A stretch of DNA of 64,000 bases from Tilletiopsis washingtonensis. Lineage: Eukaryota > Basidiomycota > Exobasidiomycetes > Entylomatales. Of the stretch, positions 51,715 to 61,549 are shown piece after piece. The first letter of the stretch is position 1. The number at the start of each line of letters is the position of its first letter. A model generated the notes under the pieces. It worked only from the letters and a program-made list of their open reading frames with translations, had not been told where the DNA came from and did no database searches. The stretch covers positions 125,348 to 189,347 of the forward strand of contig NW_020312021.1 of assembly GCF_003144115.1 (NCBI RefSeq), in the 5' to 3' direction. The position numbers and the translations under genes are program-made.

Positions 51715-53349
51715 TCAGGCCCACAGAGCGAGCACAGACTGGCGGACGGAGTAAGGGTCAGCGATGCACATGCATGGCGGCAGCCGGCGGCACGTACCAT
51801 GGCGGCAGCACCAAGCGTGAGCGCAGTGACGGCGGCAATGGCGCGGCCCAGCGGCGCGCCCGACATCGTCTTATTGTTGATGAAGTCGCCGGCAATGAGC
51901 TCGACGAGCGCTGTTGGAGAATCAAGCGGTCAGCCACCGTGATGGGTCATCGGCCAGAATCGCGACGCACCAGTGTACAGCAGAATGCCGGCCGAGATCG
52001 AGTCGAGAATGCCAAGAGCCAAGAGCGTGGACCGGTCGTTGGTGTTGAAGGACCGACGCGCTCCAATGCCGATCGCAATGCCCACCGGCGTCGTCACGGC
52101 GTACGCTCCGCACATGATCGTCTTCTGCAGCCAGCCGGCGGTCGTCGAAGGCAGCAGCGCGATGCGAGCGCCGAGTGCGAGACCCTCGAAGAGTTGGTGG
52201 AAGGTGATTGCGATGAAGAGCGGCTGTGCAGACGAGTGAGTCAGATGCGAGGGTCTGGCATCTCAACGCGGTGCGACTCACCACCCAGCCCTCGCCATTG
52301 CTAGCGCCGAGCGTGACGCCAATGATGATCGAGTGGAAGATGATGCCCGCCTCGAGCATGAGCACGTCGTACTTGCGCAGCTTGGCCTGTGCGGCTGTGG
52401 GGACGTCCTGCGAGGCGACGTCCGAAGAGGCAGACTCGCTGTCGCTCTGCAGCTTCGACTCGGGGTCGTGCGAGCCCTGCGACAGCGGCCGCGACGCTGC
52501 TGCAGCGGCAGCGGCGCGCTGGCGAAGCGCGCGCAGCACGAAGACTTGAGTGATGGTCAGCCTTGGTAGAAAGAGGCGCGGAGAGGGCGACTCACAGTCA
52601 ACGACAAAGACAAGCCACACGGCGCCCATGGCAATCGCAGGGCTAGCAGCCTCGTACACGAGCGTGCCGATGCACTCGTTGGACATGAAGATGAACGCGT
52701 GGAAGAGCAAGTGGACAAAGGCGGTCGAGAGGATGATGCCCGTGCCGAAGTGCTTGAGCAGGAAGAAGAGCTGGCCAAGCACGCTGGTGGGCGCGTCGCT
52801 CGGCTCGGGCTTGCGACGCAGGATGTTGGGCAAACCGGCACCGAGCGAGGCGGCGATGAGCAGCACGAAGACGGCGGCGATCTGCAGGCGGATCGACTGG
52901 TCGGTGTAGGGCGCAAGGCCGCAGCCGTACTCCTCGGAAGGACCGTGCGAGTGGCCGGCGTGCGAGTGGCCGGAGTGGTCATGCCCCGAGTGGTCGTCGC
53001 CGTGGTCGTGGCCAGAGTGGTCCACAGAGCCGTCGGCAAGCGGGCAGTCCCAGTGATCGCCGTGCAGCACGCAGTTCGGGATTCCTGTCGTTCGAGCGTC
53101 AGTGTGCTGACTCTCTCTGCCATCGGCGCAGCACTCACCAGTCGGCGACGGCTCGACGGTAACAGTGACTGGCGTGCCGGAGCGCGTGACGACAGCGACG
53201 GGCACGAGCGAGCCGCCAATGTTCAGCTCCGTGACGGGAGATGCCTCCTGGCGCCTAGCCATGGCGGCCGGCGTAGGACGTGGCGCCACATCCGCAAGCA
53301 CGGTGGCCGCGAGGCTGAGCGTCAGCGTGGAGAGGAACGGGAAACGCAT
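51715..53349 (-). CDS. ZIP-family zinc transporter with His-rich ectodomain
   Basis: Plasma-membrane zinc importer of the Zrt1/Zrt2 type. Exons 53139-53349, 52596-53084, 52282-52544, 51971-52223, 51798-51910, 51715-51738 give 450 aa. Signal peptide MRFPFLSTLTLSLAATVLA, then an ectodomain with HDHGDDHSGHDHSGHSH. Helices follow: IRLQIAAVFVLLIAASLGAG, FGTGIILSTAFVHLLFHAF, IAMGAVWLVFVVD. The signature metal-binding helices are EAGIIFHSIIIGVTLG and FIAITFHQLFEGLALGAR, created across intron 3. The C-terminus ends SVLALWA from a 24-nt last exon, the typical end of the family. The usual His cluster in the loop between helices 3 and 4 is missing; that loop is Ser/Ala-rich. It is transcribed divergently from the Pra1-like gene, as in other fungi, suggesting joint control by zinc status. 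Confidence 0.93.
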
Positions 53350-53409
53350 GCTTGAGAGATGGGAGGACGGTGGAGCTGGAAATCAGCCGTACTTCGCGGC
53401 CACCGATGC

Positions 53410-53417
53410 TTATATGG
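53410..53417 (-). promoter_or_regulatory. TATA box of ZIP gene
   Basis: Reads CATATAAG on the minus strand, about 65 bp before the ZIP start codon. Confidence 0.55.
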
Positions 53418-53524
53418 CGTCGGCCTCGCTCGAGAGGCCCACGCTTGCCGCTTCGGCCAGCTTCGGCTATGCGGACAGGGCCCCGGCGGACCGACCGGGT
53501 CCGGCACCAGCCGCAGGCGCCGGT

Positions 53525-53536
53525 GTACCCTTGAGG
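53525..53536 (-). promoter_or_regulatory. Zinc-responsive-element-like site, copy 1
   Basis: GTACCCTTGAGG, followed by TG; the core ACCCTTGAGGT resembles the Zap1 site. It lies about 180 bp upstream of the ZIP start. Exact reverse complement of the site at 53,877-53,888. Confidence 0.5.
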
Positions 53537-53876
53537 TGCGCAGTTCACTCTTCTCGTCAAGTTTACGCACGAGGCGCGGCAGTCCAGCAGCGCAACCTTT
53601 TTCCTTCACGTTCTCGAGCTCAGAGGGGGCAGCAGCATGCTGCGGAGCGGCGCTCAGGTGCTGCTTCCGGCACACTAGGAGCGCCAAGACCGACGACGCG
53701 CGCGCATGGATCGCTTTAGTGCATATGCTGCCCTGACGCTTGTTCTCCTGATGGGTGCCTGTCCGGCTGCTTGTGGCGCCGTGACCCGTGATGGGATCGC
53801 TGCGGCGAGATGCGGCGGCACAGCAGAGCTGCGGTGCCGCACCACGCGTGCGATTTCGCGCGACGCGCACGCATCT

Positions 53877-53888
53877 CCTCAAGGGTAC
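53877..53888 (+). promoter_or_regulatory. Zinc-responsive-element-like site, copy 2
   Basis: CCTCAAGGGTAC, exact inverse of copy 1, in the middle of the divergent promoter. Confidence 0.5.
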
Positions 53889-53987
53889 CCTCGCGGTGGC
53901 GCGCCATCTCGCGCAGATGCAGCAATCTGCGCGCTTTCGCGCGCGCCAAGGGCCGGACGGGTCGCTGCACGTCTCTCGCAAATCGTG

Positions 53988-53995
53988 CTCAAGGG
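53988..53995 (+). promoter_or_regulatory. CTCAAGGG octamer, copy 3
   Basis: Third copy of the shared octamer in the same intergenic interval, flanked by GTG and CAAG. Confidence 0.4.
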
Positions 53996-54697
53996 CAAGA
54001 AGCGCGGGGCGCTGCTCTCTTGACACCTGCCGCCTGCGCAGCCGCGGCCGTTTCGCCGAGCCTGCCGCCGCCACCTCTCCGTCCGCCTTGCGCCTGCTGC
54101 TTGCGCTCGCTGCCACGTGCGTACGCGACCGCCGGGTGAGGGTCGACGTTTGGCCGGCGCTCTTGTTTTCCTGCTCGACGCCGGGGCCTCCGAGCGCGCT
54201 ACCGAACAGGTAGCTTGCGCTCAGATCGCCGAGGCTGCTCCGATGCTCGTCGAGACGAACAGGTCCTGAAGTGGCGGGCATGTAGCAGTGTGGCGTCGCT
54301 GTAGGGCAGACAAGATGCCCCTTGCGGCTCGTCCGCCAGCCGCCGGCCGGATCTCTGTCCGCATCTTTTTCCGGGCCGGAGGGCAGAGGGGCACCCTCTC
54401 TCCTGCACGAACGAACTTTGTATCGCAGAGGTGCCCAATGCAGCCACCAGCGAGACTTTGAGATGCATGCCAAGGACCGGTGAGGTCGATGTCTCTAGCG
54501 TCGGGCCCCCCTGTGAGTCGGACGAAGGTGTGCGGGTGCCTGGCGCCTGCGCCACCGTGCACCCTGCCGGCTGGGTCGCGCGACGTTCGGCAAGCGCCTG
54601 GAAGAAAGCTCCTCCTCGGCGTCCGCAGAGGTAGCGCATCCTCTACGCACCGTGGCTGCAGATTCTGTCTCGAGGGTGACGGATCTGCGGCTGGAGA

Positions 54698-54704
54698 TAT
54701 ATAA
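54698..54704 (+). promoter_or_regulatory. TATA box of Pra1-like gene
   Basis: GATATATAAG, a strong TATA element in GC-rich surroundings, 88-94 bp before the Pra1-like start codon. Confidence 0.75.
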
Positions 54705-54791
54705 GTCGAGCAGCGTGGAAGCAAGGAGACTGTCGCCCACCACCTCGCCTCACCTGTCTCTTCCTCCTCCCTCTCTTCACGACCCACCAAG

Positions 54792-55884
54792 ATGCGCGTC
54801 GCTTCCCTCGCTCTCGCCGCCATGGCCCTTGCGCCCTCCGCGCTCGCTCTGCCCTTCATGAACTTCACCTCGCGCGCCGAGCACACCCACGAGCACACGC
54901 ACGCCGCCGAGGAGTCGGGCGCCGAGTGGACGTACCCGATCCACGAGAGCTGCAACGGCAGCCAGTCGCTGCAGCTCAAGAAGACGCTGCAGGACATGGT
55001 CACGCTCGCCGACTACGCGCGCACCACGCTGCTCGACAACGGCGGCGAGGGAGAGCTGGAGAAGCAGTACTTTGGCGAGGGCGACATCGCCGCCGCGATT
55101 GGCTACTACTCGCGCATCGTGCGTGGCAGCGACAAGGTTCTCTTCCGGTGAGCAGCACTAGCAATGGCACCGCCTCAGCGCACACCACTCACCTGACTTG
55201 CACTCAGCTGCGACGACCCGGATGGAAACTGCCAGCTGACCGACTACTACGGCCACTGGCGCGGCGACAACGCCACCGACGAGACGGTCATCTGCGAGAA
55301 GTCGTTCCAGGGCCGTCGTCCGCTCGAGCAGACGTGCGGCTTTGGCTTCCAGCTCGGCACGGACAAGCCTTCGACCAGTGCGTGTGCCCCTCGTAGCACT
55401 CCTGCCGCGCCGTGCTGACTCCTCTCGCCTCCCAGTCTGGCCCGTCGATGTCCTCCACCGCGTCATGCACCTCCCTAGCATCGTCAGCGACCGCATCGCG
55501 CACGTCGCCGACACGTACGCCGACGTGCTCGAGCTCGCCTCCACGCACCCCGAGTTCGCCGTCTCGAACCAGCTGACGCTGCAGCTGTACGCCATCGACA
55601 GCTGGAGTCGCGCCAACGTCGTCGAGGGTGGATGTGTCGGCGCGATTGGCCCCGCCGCTGGCCTGACTCTGGACGGCGACGCGCACGGCGGATCGTCGTC
55701 GTCGACCTCGGCATCCGTCGCGCCGAGCTCCAGCTCGTCGGCTGCGGCTGCCTCGTCGACGTCGAGCAGCGCCGCCGCTGCGGCCCAGACGTCCGCGCCT
55801 GCGCCCGAGGCCGCGCAGCAGGGCGCCTCGCAGTCGGACTGCCACCTGCACGCCGACGGCACGGTGCACTGCGGTGCCCACTAG
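54792..55884 (+). CDS. PRA1: Pra1/Zps1-like secreted zinc-binding protein (zincophore)
   Basis: Secreted protein of the Pra1/Zps1 family, which scavenges zinc outside the cell and returns it to a ZIP importer. Exons 54792-55147, 55208-55377, 55436-55884 encode 324 aa. Signal peptide MRVASLALAAMALAPSALA, directly followed by a His cluster (HTHEHTH). The core has conserved cysteines (ESCNGSQ, RCDDPDGNC, ICEKSF, TCGFGFQ) and the deuterolysin-like zinc motif HRVMH in DVLHRVMHLPSIVSDR; the acidic catalytic residue of true metallopeptidases is not evident, consistent with binding rather than proteolysis. A Ser/Ala-rich linker leads to the family's terminal zinc-binding tail SDCHLHADGTVHCGAH. Its divergent pairing with a ZIP transporter matches the PRA1-ZRT1 arrangement known from Candida and other fungi. 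Confidence 0.92.
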
Positions 55885-58314
55885 ACGGCTCCCGTCCTCG
55901 CTCCGTTGCCCATATCCCCCATCTACTTTACAGCACCTCTGCCGCAGCCCTGCGCGCGTGAGATCCTTCGGCCGGTCATGACCTCGCGGCCCCGACGGCC
56001 TGCAATGCACCCCTGATGATCCACTTTCGCGTGTGCCCAGAGCCATGTAGCAGCCGTCGGATGCGAGAGGGTGGTGAGGGAAGAAAGCCGAGGCGCACGG
56101 CTGGCATCGCAGAAGAGAGACATCATGCGCAGCCGAGGCGCGTCGGCGTGACAGCCGCGCTAGCCGTGCAGCAGCGTGAGCCGCTCCTTCACACGCTGCC
56201 GCTGCCGACGACGAGGCACGCACTGCTTCTTCCGAGCAGCCGCCGTGCTGCTGCGTCCCGGACTCTCCACCAAAGGCAGGGGCCTACGGCTGCATTGGCG
56301 TGCTCACATGGTGTGCCACGGGCTCCGCACGGCGGGACCAGGCGCATGGGTGCTCGACCGCGTCCCTGGGCGGCTGCCGTCGTGTCATCACCGCGAGGCA
56401 GGGCCCGCCGTCGCAATCACAGGTCGCAGCTTGCATCGGAGCGAGAGCCTGCTGAAAGCGCCAGCAGCACGCTTGTGAGCCTCATGCGGCTGCGGCCGGC
56501 TCCGAACGGCGCTGCGGTTGGCGCAGCGAGGCCGAGGCCGCGGGCACGCGACGCGTTGCGAGACTCGCTCTCGCGTCGGGTGCTGATGGCCTCTCTCTCA
56601 GCGCGGATGCAAAGTCTCGTCGGTCTTGTGCCGCTTGAGTCGCAATACCGTGCAGCTCGCTCTCCTTCCTTTGTTCGTAAATGAAGAGGTCATCCCGATC
56701 CGCCCTGCCCGTTGTCTTCTGGCGAAATTCTCACCCTCTCGGCCTCCGGTCGCGCGATGTCTTCGAGCCTGGACAGCGGTGCGGTGCGCGTTGAAGTGAT
56801 CATCTGGTGCCTCACGACGAACGAGCGGGCCACTCGTTGGGCGTGATTCGTATTTGTTGTACCTCGCTCCTGCTCCTCTTGCGCCTGCTCCTTTATCGCC
56901 ATGCGCCCGCGAAGATGAGGGCGAGCTCGGTGGCCGGCCGATGGCTCTGCTGCGGCAGCGGAGCGCCGGCCCAAGCGCATCTGCATCACATGGAGCCCCC
57001 CGCATGGCGCAGGTGCAGCGCAGCGCGCAGAGGCCTTGGCCGAGGCGCAGCAGCAGGCAGCCACAGCGCCGCCGATGCAGGGATGCGCCGCCGCCGATGC
57101 CGCATGCGCTGCGCGGGCGCGGGCCATGCCGTGGTGATGGGAACGCAGCGGCGGGCCATCATGCGAGAGGGGTGCCGTCTCGCCCTCTCCTCTGCCTCGA
57201 GGCCGGATGCAGCTCGCCGAGCCAGTGTGCCTCCTCTCGTCTGTGCCTCTCGCAGCCCCTCGGTGCACCGAGAGACGGGCGACGGTGCTGATGGCGAGCT
57301 CGCCCTTCACGCCCAAGCTCAGAATAGCCTTGATGCTGCGTCGCAAGCTGCCCCTCTGCAAACTCATCGATGACGGACCTGCATCCGTCCTTGAGTGCAG
57401 CGCTAAAAGCACTTTGCGTGCGAGAAGGACACAGCGCGGAATTGCGAGCGTCGAGAGGAGCATCGCAGCCTCAGCATGCAGCCTCAGCGCCGCAGCAGCA
57501 CGCCAGACGGAGGAGATCTCGACGAGCTCGGCGCTCGGCAGCGGACGCACTCGTCTTGCTGCCGGTGCCGCTAGCGCCGCGATGCGTTAGCGCGCGTGGG
57601 GAAGCGGCCGTAGCGCCGGGCTGAAGGTGCATCTTCGCACGCCCCCTCCCACGCTGCAGGCCGGGCGGCGCAGCGGTGTCCAGGCACGATGAGGGTGCGC
57701 CATAATCGAGGGGCCAGGCCGGCGGCTGATGAGGTGTGACGACGAGCGGGCCGGGCAGGAGCGCTGAGCAGGCCCGAGCGCCCCGGCCGATGCAGGCCAG
57801 CTGCGCGGCGGACTGCGAGGGCGCGGCGGCGGTGGAATTGGGCGCAGGCGGCGTGCAGGGCAGCTCGAGCCGGCGGAGCGGCGCGCCGGCGTTCTGTCTC
57901 TGTCTCTCCTCCGCCGCCTCCGCCCGCCGGCCGGCCGCATGCTGCTGTCGGCTTGGCACCGGCGGCCGCCTGCCCTCACTCTCGCGTCTCTCCTCTGCGC
58001 TTCTCTCCAGGCCCACCTCCTCTCCACCACCACCTGCCCTGACCGCTGGCTTCTGCATCCTCCTATCTCGCACCCAGATGCTCCGCCGCGCCCTGGCGAG
58101 CCTTAGCTGCTGAGCGCACCCGAGCGCCAGTCCTCTCGACTCCCACACCTCCTCTCCCTCTCTCCGGCGTCGATTTCTCGTCACTCTTGCGCGCGTGTGC
58201 TGCGCAGGACGCCTCCGCACCGTCGACTCTGCGGGCTTCCCTTTCTCCTCGGCTTCCGGTTCTCCCTCTCACCCTCTCTGCTCCCGGTCCACCCGCAAGC
58301 GCGCGTCGCCCACC
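55885..58314. other. 2.4-kb intergenic region, no confident gene
   Basis: Lies between two plus-strand genes. No family match; frames open on both strands are composition effects. Bases about 58,120-58,310 are CT-rich and probably the 5' leader of the next gene. Confidence 0.5.
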
Positions 58315-60682
58315 ATGTCGCACTTCGTGTCGCTGAGCGACAACAACCTGTACCGCATGTACGAGTTGCTGCCGCCGCCGCCACGGTCCCTTCTCTCGCG
58401 CGCTCCCGAGGGCATCCGCGGCGTGCTGCCCGACTTCAGCACCGCCGCCGACCCGGCAGGCGAGCTGCGCGAGTGGGCGCACCGCATCTTCCACTGGAAC
58501 CTCGACTTTGCCTGGCCGCACTTCTACGCCGGCACGGCCATCATTGGCGTGCTTATCCTGCTCGTCGGCAGCATCTTCGCACGGCGTCTCTGGGAGCACT
58601 CGCTCTGGGTCGTGCGCTTCGTGCGCACGCCGCGTGGATGGCTCGCCATTCCGAATGCCATCATCAGCTTCGCCTCGGTACGTGCCTGCGCTCGCGGCCC
58701 GCCTTCTGCACACGCTGATGCTTCGCATAGATGACTGGCCTCTTTGGCTGCCTGCTCATCTCGCTGTTCTGGGTGTACTTCTGGTACTTCCACAGGGGCA
58801 TCGAGAACGGGCGGCCCACGTACGCCGTGCTCTGGCTGTGTGTCACGTGGACGCCGCTCTTCTGGTACGTGTCGCTGCTCGCTGCAGAAGCCCTGCGCAG
58901 CCGCTGATTCATCGCTACAGCGCCGCGCATCTGGCATCCTGGGGTCTGTACCACGCCGTGCCCAACTCCTTCTCGTCTGCGCCGGGCGAGAACGAGGTGC
59001 GCGGCCCCTTCAAGCGGCTCCTGCTCAAGCCCGCCACGCTCAACATCTGCGGCGGCGTGCTGCCTTTCGTGCAAGCCGCCAGCGTCATCGCACCCGGCGT
59101 CGTGGCTCATCTGCAGTACGTCATTGCGCTCGACGACTACGACAAATGGCTTGCGCGCTACGGTTCGCAGACGGAGCTCAGCCAGGAGATGCTCGTGGCC
59201 GCCCAACGCATCTGGTATGCCCAGCTGCGCTCGATGAAGACGGCTTCGACGGCCTTCTTTGTCTGGGCCGCCTGGGCATTCGTGCTCTTCTTCGTCTACA
59301 GCATCCTCAGCTACCGCCTCATCTCGGTGCTCTGGACGCAGATCGCCGAGCTCGGCCGCATCCACGCCAACCACATGCGCCAGACGGTCCCGCTCAACGA
59401 CGTCACGCCGACCTCGCCGGTAGGCACGCGGCAGAGCGTGCCCGTCATCTCCTTCTCCGACGACAAGGACGAGCGGGGGCCGACCAAGAGCGGCAGCGAC
59501 GCCACGGGCTCTCATGACAACGAGCCGCGCCTCTCCGTCTCGACGGGCCGCGCTCCCTCGGAAGCGCCGCAGAACTTCTTCCCCTCGATGCGTCCATCGG
59601 CACTTGTGCACCGCACCGCGCCGAAGCACTCGCCGTCGACGAGCTCCAAAGAGCGTCGCTACCTGCAAGTCGTGCTCGTCCACGTCTGCATTCAGTCCTT
59701 TGCCGTCGGCCCTGCCATCCTCATCTTCGACGCCATCGCCACGTGGGTCGCCGCGACCATCTACGGCAGTAGCGAATGGCCCGAGACGGGCCTGGGCTAC
59801 ATGCTGGCGCGCGTCATCGTGGCCGCCTCGTGGACGTCGTGCATCTTTGGCACGCTCACGCTCGTGGCCATCTGGCAGCGCGTGTACGAGCCGTCGATGG
59901 TCTTTACGGGCCTCATCCGCGGCCAGACAGGCCCGCAGAGCAGCGACAAGGCCAAGACGGCACGCCGACGCAACGGCCGGCCGATCAGCCGCACTGGCGC
60001 GCCAGGCTCGCCGGCCGGCGAGACGGGTGCCGGCGGCATGCTCACGTCCCTCTTCGAGAGTGTCACCGTCGACCATGGCGCCTGCGACGCCACAATGCCG
60101 CGCATGCCCGACTGGCAGACGCGCAGCGCCATTGCGGGCCACACGCCGCACCGTCTCTCGGGCGGCGTCGATGAGGACGACGAGCTGAGCCAGAGCGAGC
60201 ACGGCGTCATGTCCGTCACCTCTGGCGGGCGACACGGCAACACGCTCAGTGCCGGCGCCCTCTACCCGACGCCTGAGATTTACATGGAGCGCACCATCGA
60301 GACGGTCGTGCAGCACTCTCGGCCGCGCGGTGGCAGCACGTCGCTCGACCCGCTCACCTCGGTGCACGTCGATGACGACCTGGAAGCTGGCATGCTCACC
60401 AGCAGCGATGACGAGGACGGCCGCGGCTCTTCCTACTGGGGCTCTCGGCCCGCCACATCGCCGAACCCCAACGCCAAGGGGCGCTCCAAGTACTTTGCCA
60501 ACGCAGGTCCGCGTCCTCACAGCGCAAACAATCGCTCGTTGAACGCACCCTCTAGCGCGCCGCCACGCAGGTCGAGCAGAGGCGCCCGCGTCGCCGTGCC
60601 GAGCTCGTCGTCGCCTGCTCTGCCCGTGCCGCCGGCGCCGACCCGACTGCGCAACCCGCTCGAGCCGGGCACGGCCATGTAA
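58315..60682 (+). CDS. Seven-transmembrane (GPCR-like) protein
   Basis: Exons 58315-58677, 58731-58864, 58921-60682 encode 752 aa. Seven hydrophobic helices are visible in order: FYAGTAIIGVLILLVGSIFA; MTGLFGCLLISLFWVYFWYF; YAVLWLCVTWTPLFW into the next exon; LNICGGVLPFVQAASVIAPG; TAFFVWAAWAFVLFFVYSIL; VVLVHVCIQSFAVGPAILIF; and ARVIVAASWTSCIFGTLTLV. A loop of about 130 residues, Ser-rich and charged, separates helices 5 and 6, where GPCRs contact G proteins, and a 240-residue Ser/Gly/Arg-rich tail follows helix 7. No pheromone-receptor or other named signature was found, so ligand and coupling are unknown. An N-terminal WAHRIFHWNLDFAWPHF segment precedes helix 1; there is no signal peptide. 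Confidence 0.8.
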
Positions 60683-61549
60683 TGGCGCCTCGCCCTGCTC
60701 CACCAAAAAGCGCCTACCTGGACTGCCTCGCCTTCTTCGTCACCGCCCTCGACACTCTTCGCTGCCCTCTTCCGCCCCCCTTTCAATGCGCGCGTTGGCC
60801 GCTACGTGCCTTTCTATGCCATTCCTAGTCACCGGCCTCGTCATTGACGGGGACACGAGCGTGCTCTCGCCATCAAGACGAGCCCCGTGTGCCCCGTACA
60901 GCCACCTCATCGTTACCTCCTTCACATCCTTGCTCGCGCTCTCGCCCACATTACCCCTCGCCGCTGCTCTCAGCCGCCCTCGCACTCATTTACCAAGCAC
61001 CGACACACACACACACACTTGACCGAACACCACACACACACACATACTTCCCATCCCGTCTTGTCTCGCCGCAGCCCGCTCTGCCCCTGCTCCCCTCCGC
61101 CGACGCGCCCCAGCTTGCCGTCGATCCGGCCCACATGGCTCGATGCCAGCCCGCCGTGGGCCTGCGCTCCTGCCAATATATCAATTTTTATCCACTGCCT
61201 CCCTTGCAAGCGTGAGAGGGCACGAATGGAGGCCACTTGGTGCCTGACGTGCGCCGCTGGGATCGCCGAACGGTGCGCTGCGGGACCGAGAGGAGGCGGC
61301 TCGAGCGGCGCCAGCGCAGACGGCGGAGGCCGCGCGCGGCCCGCGGCACGTCGGCACGCCGCCTCGCCGCCTCGCTGAGCCGCCGGCTGGCTGGCCCCGC
61401 GCCGCCGGCGCCTTTTGAGAGAAAGGCTCCGAGGCGACGCGCGCCGCGGCCGTGTCGCCTGGAATGCCGCGAGACGCAGCGCCTCTACTCACCTCTGCCT
61501 CCTCCGCGCCGGGTGCATCAAGGTTGCATCCTGTTCAGCGAGACCCATC
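60683..61549. other. Intergenic: 3' side of 7TM gene and promoter of ferric reductase
   Basis: An 867-bp gap. It contains two CA-repeat tracts and an AT-rich island (TATATCAATTTTTATCC around 61,173-61,190) that stands out in this GC-rich DNA and includes a GATA core on the minus strand. No gene recognised. Confidence 0.55.
61002..61043. repeat. (CA)n microsatellite pair
   Basis: Two CA-dinucleotide tracts, about 61,002-61,017 and 61,029-61,043, separated by a short spacer, in the ferric reductase upstream region. Confidence 0.8.

Larger units (their letters stand above)
53350..54791. promoter_or_regulatory. Shared divergent promoter of ZIP and Pra1-like genes
   Basis: 1442 bp between diverging starts. 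Facing TATA boxes are present near both genes. The octamer CTCAAGGG occurs three times (reverse at 53,528-53,535; forward at 53,878-53,885 and 53,988-53,995). The first two belong to an exact 12-bp inverted repeat GTACCCTTGAGG / CCTCAAGGGTAC. The first copy, ACCCTTGAGGT, differs from the yeast Zap1 zinc-responsive element ACCTTNAAGGT at two of ten fixed positions. No coding signal in the interval. Confidence 0.6.

Noticed and set aside
58664-60706. A 680-codon open frame on the minus strand opposite the 7TM gene
   Set aside because: Composition shadow: GC-rich codon bias of the real gene removes stops on the opposite strand. The predicted peptide is Arg/Ala-rich without domains, while the plus strand has seven clean helices.
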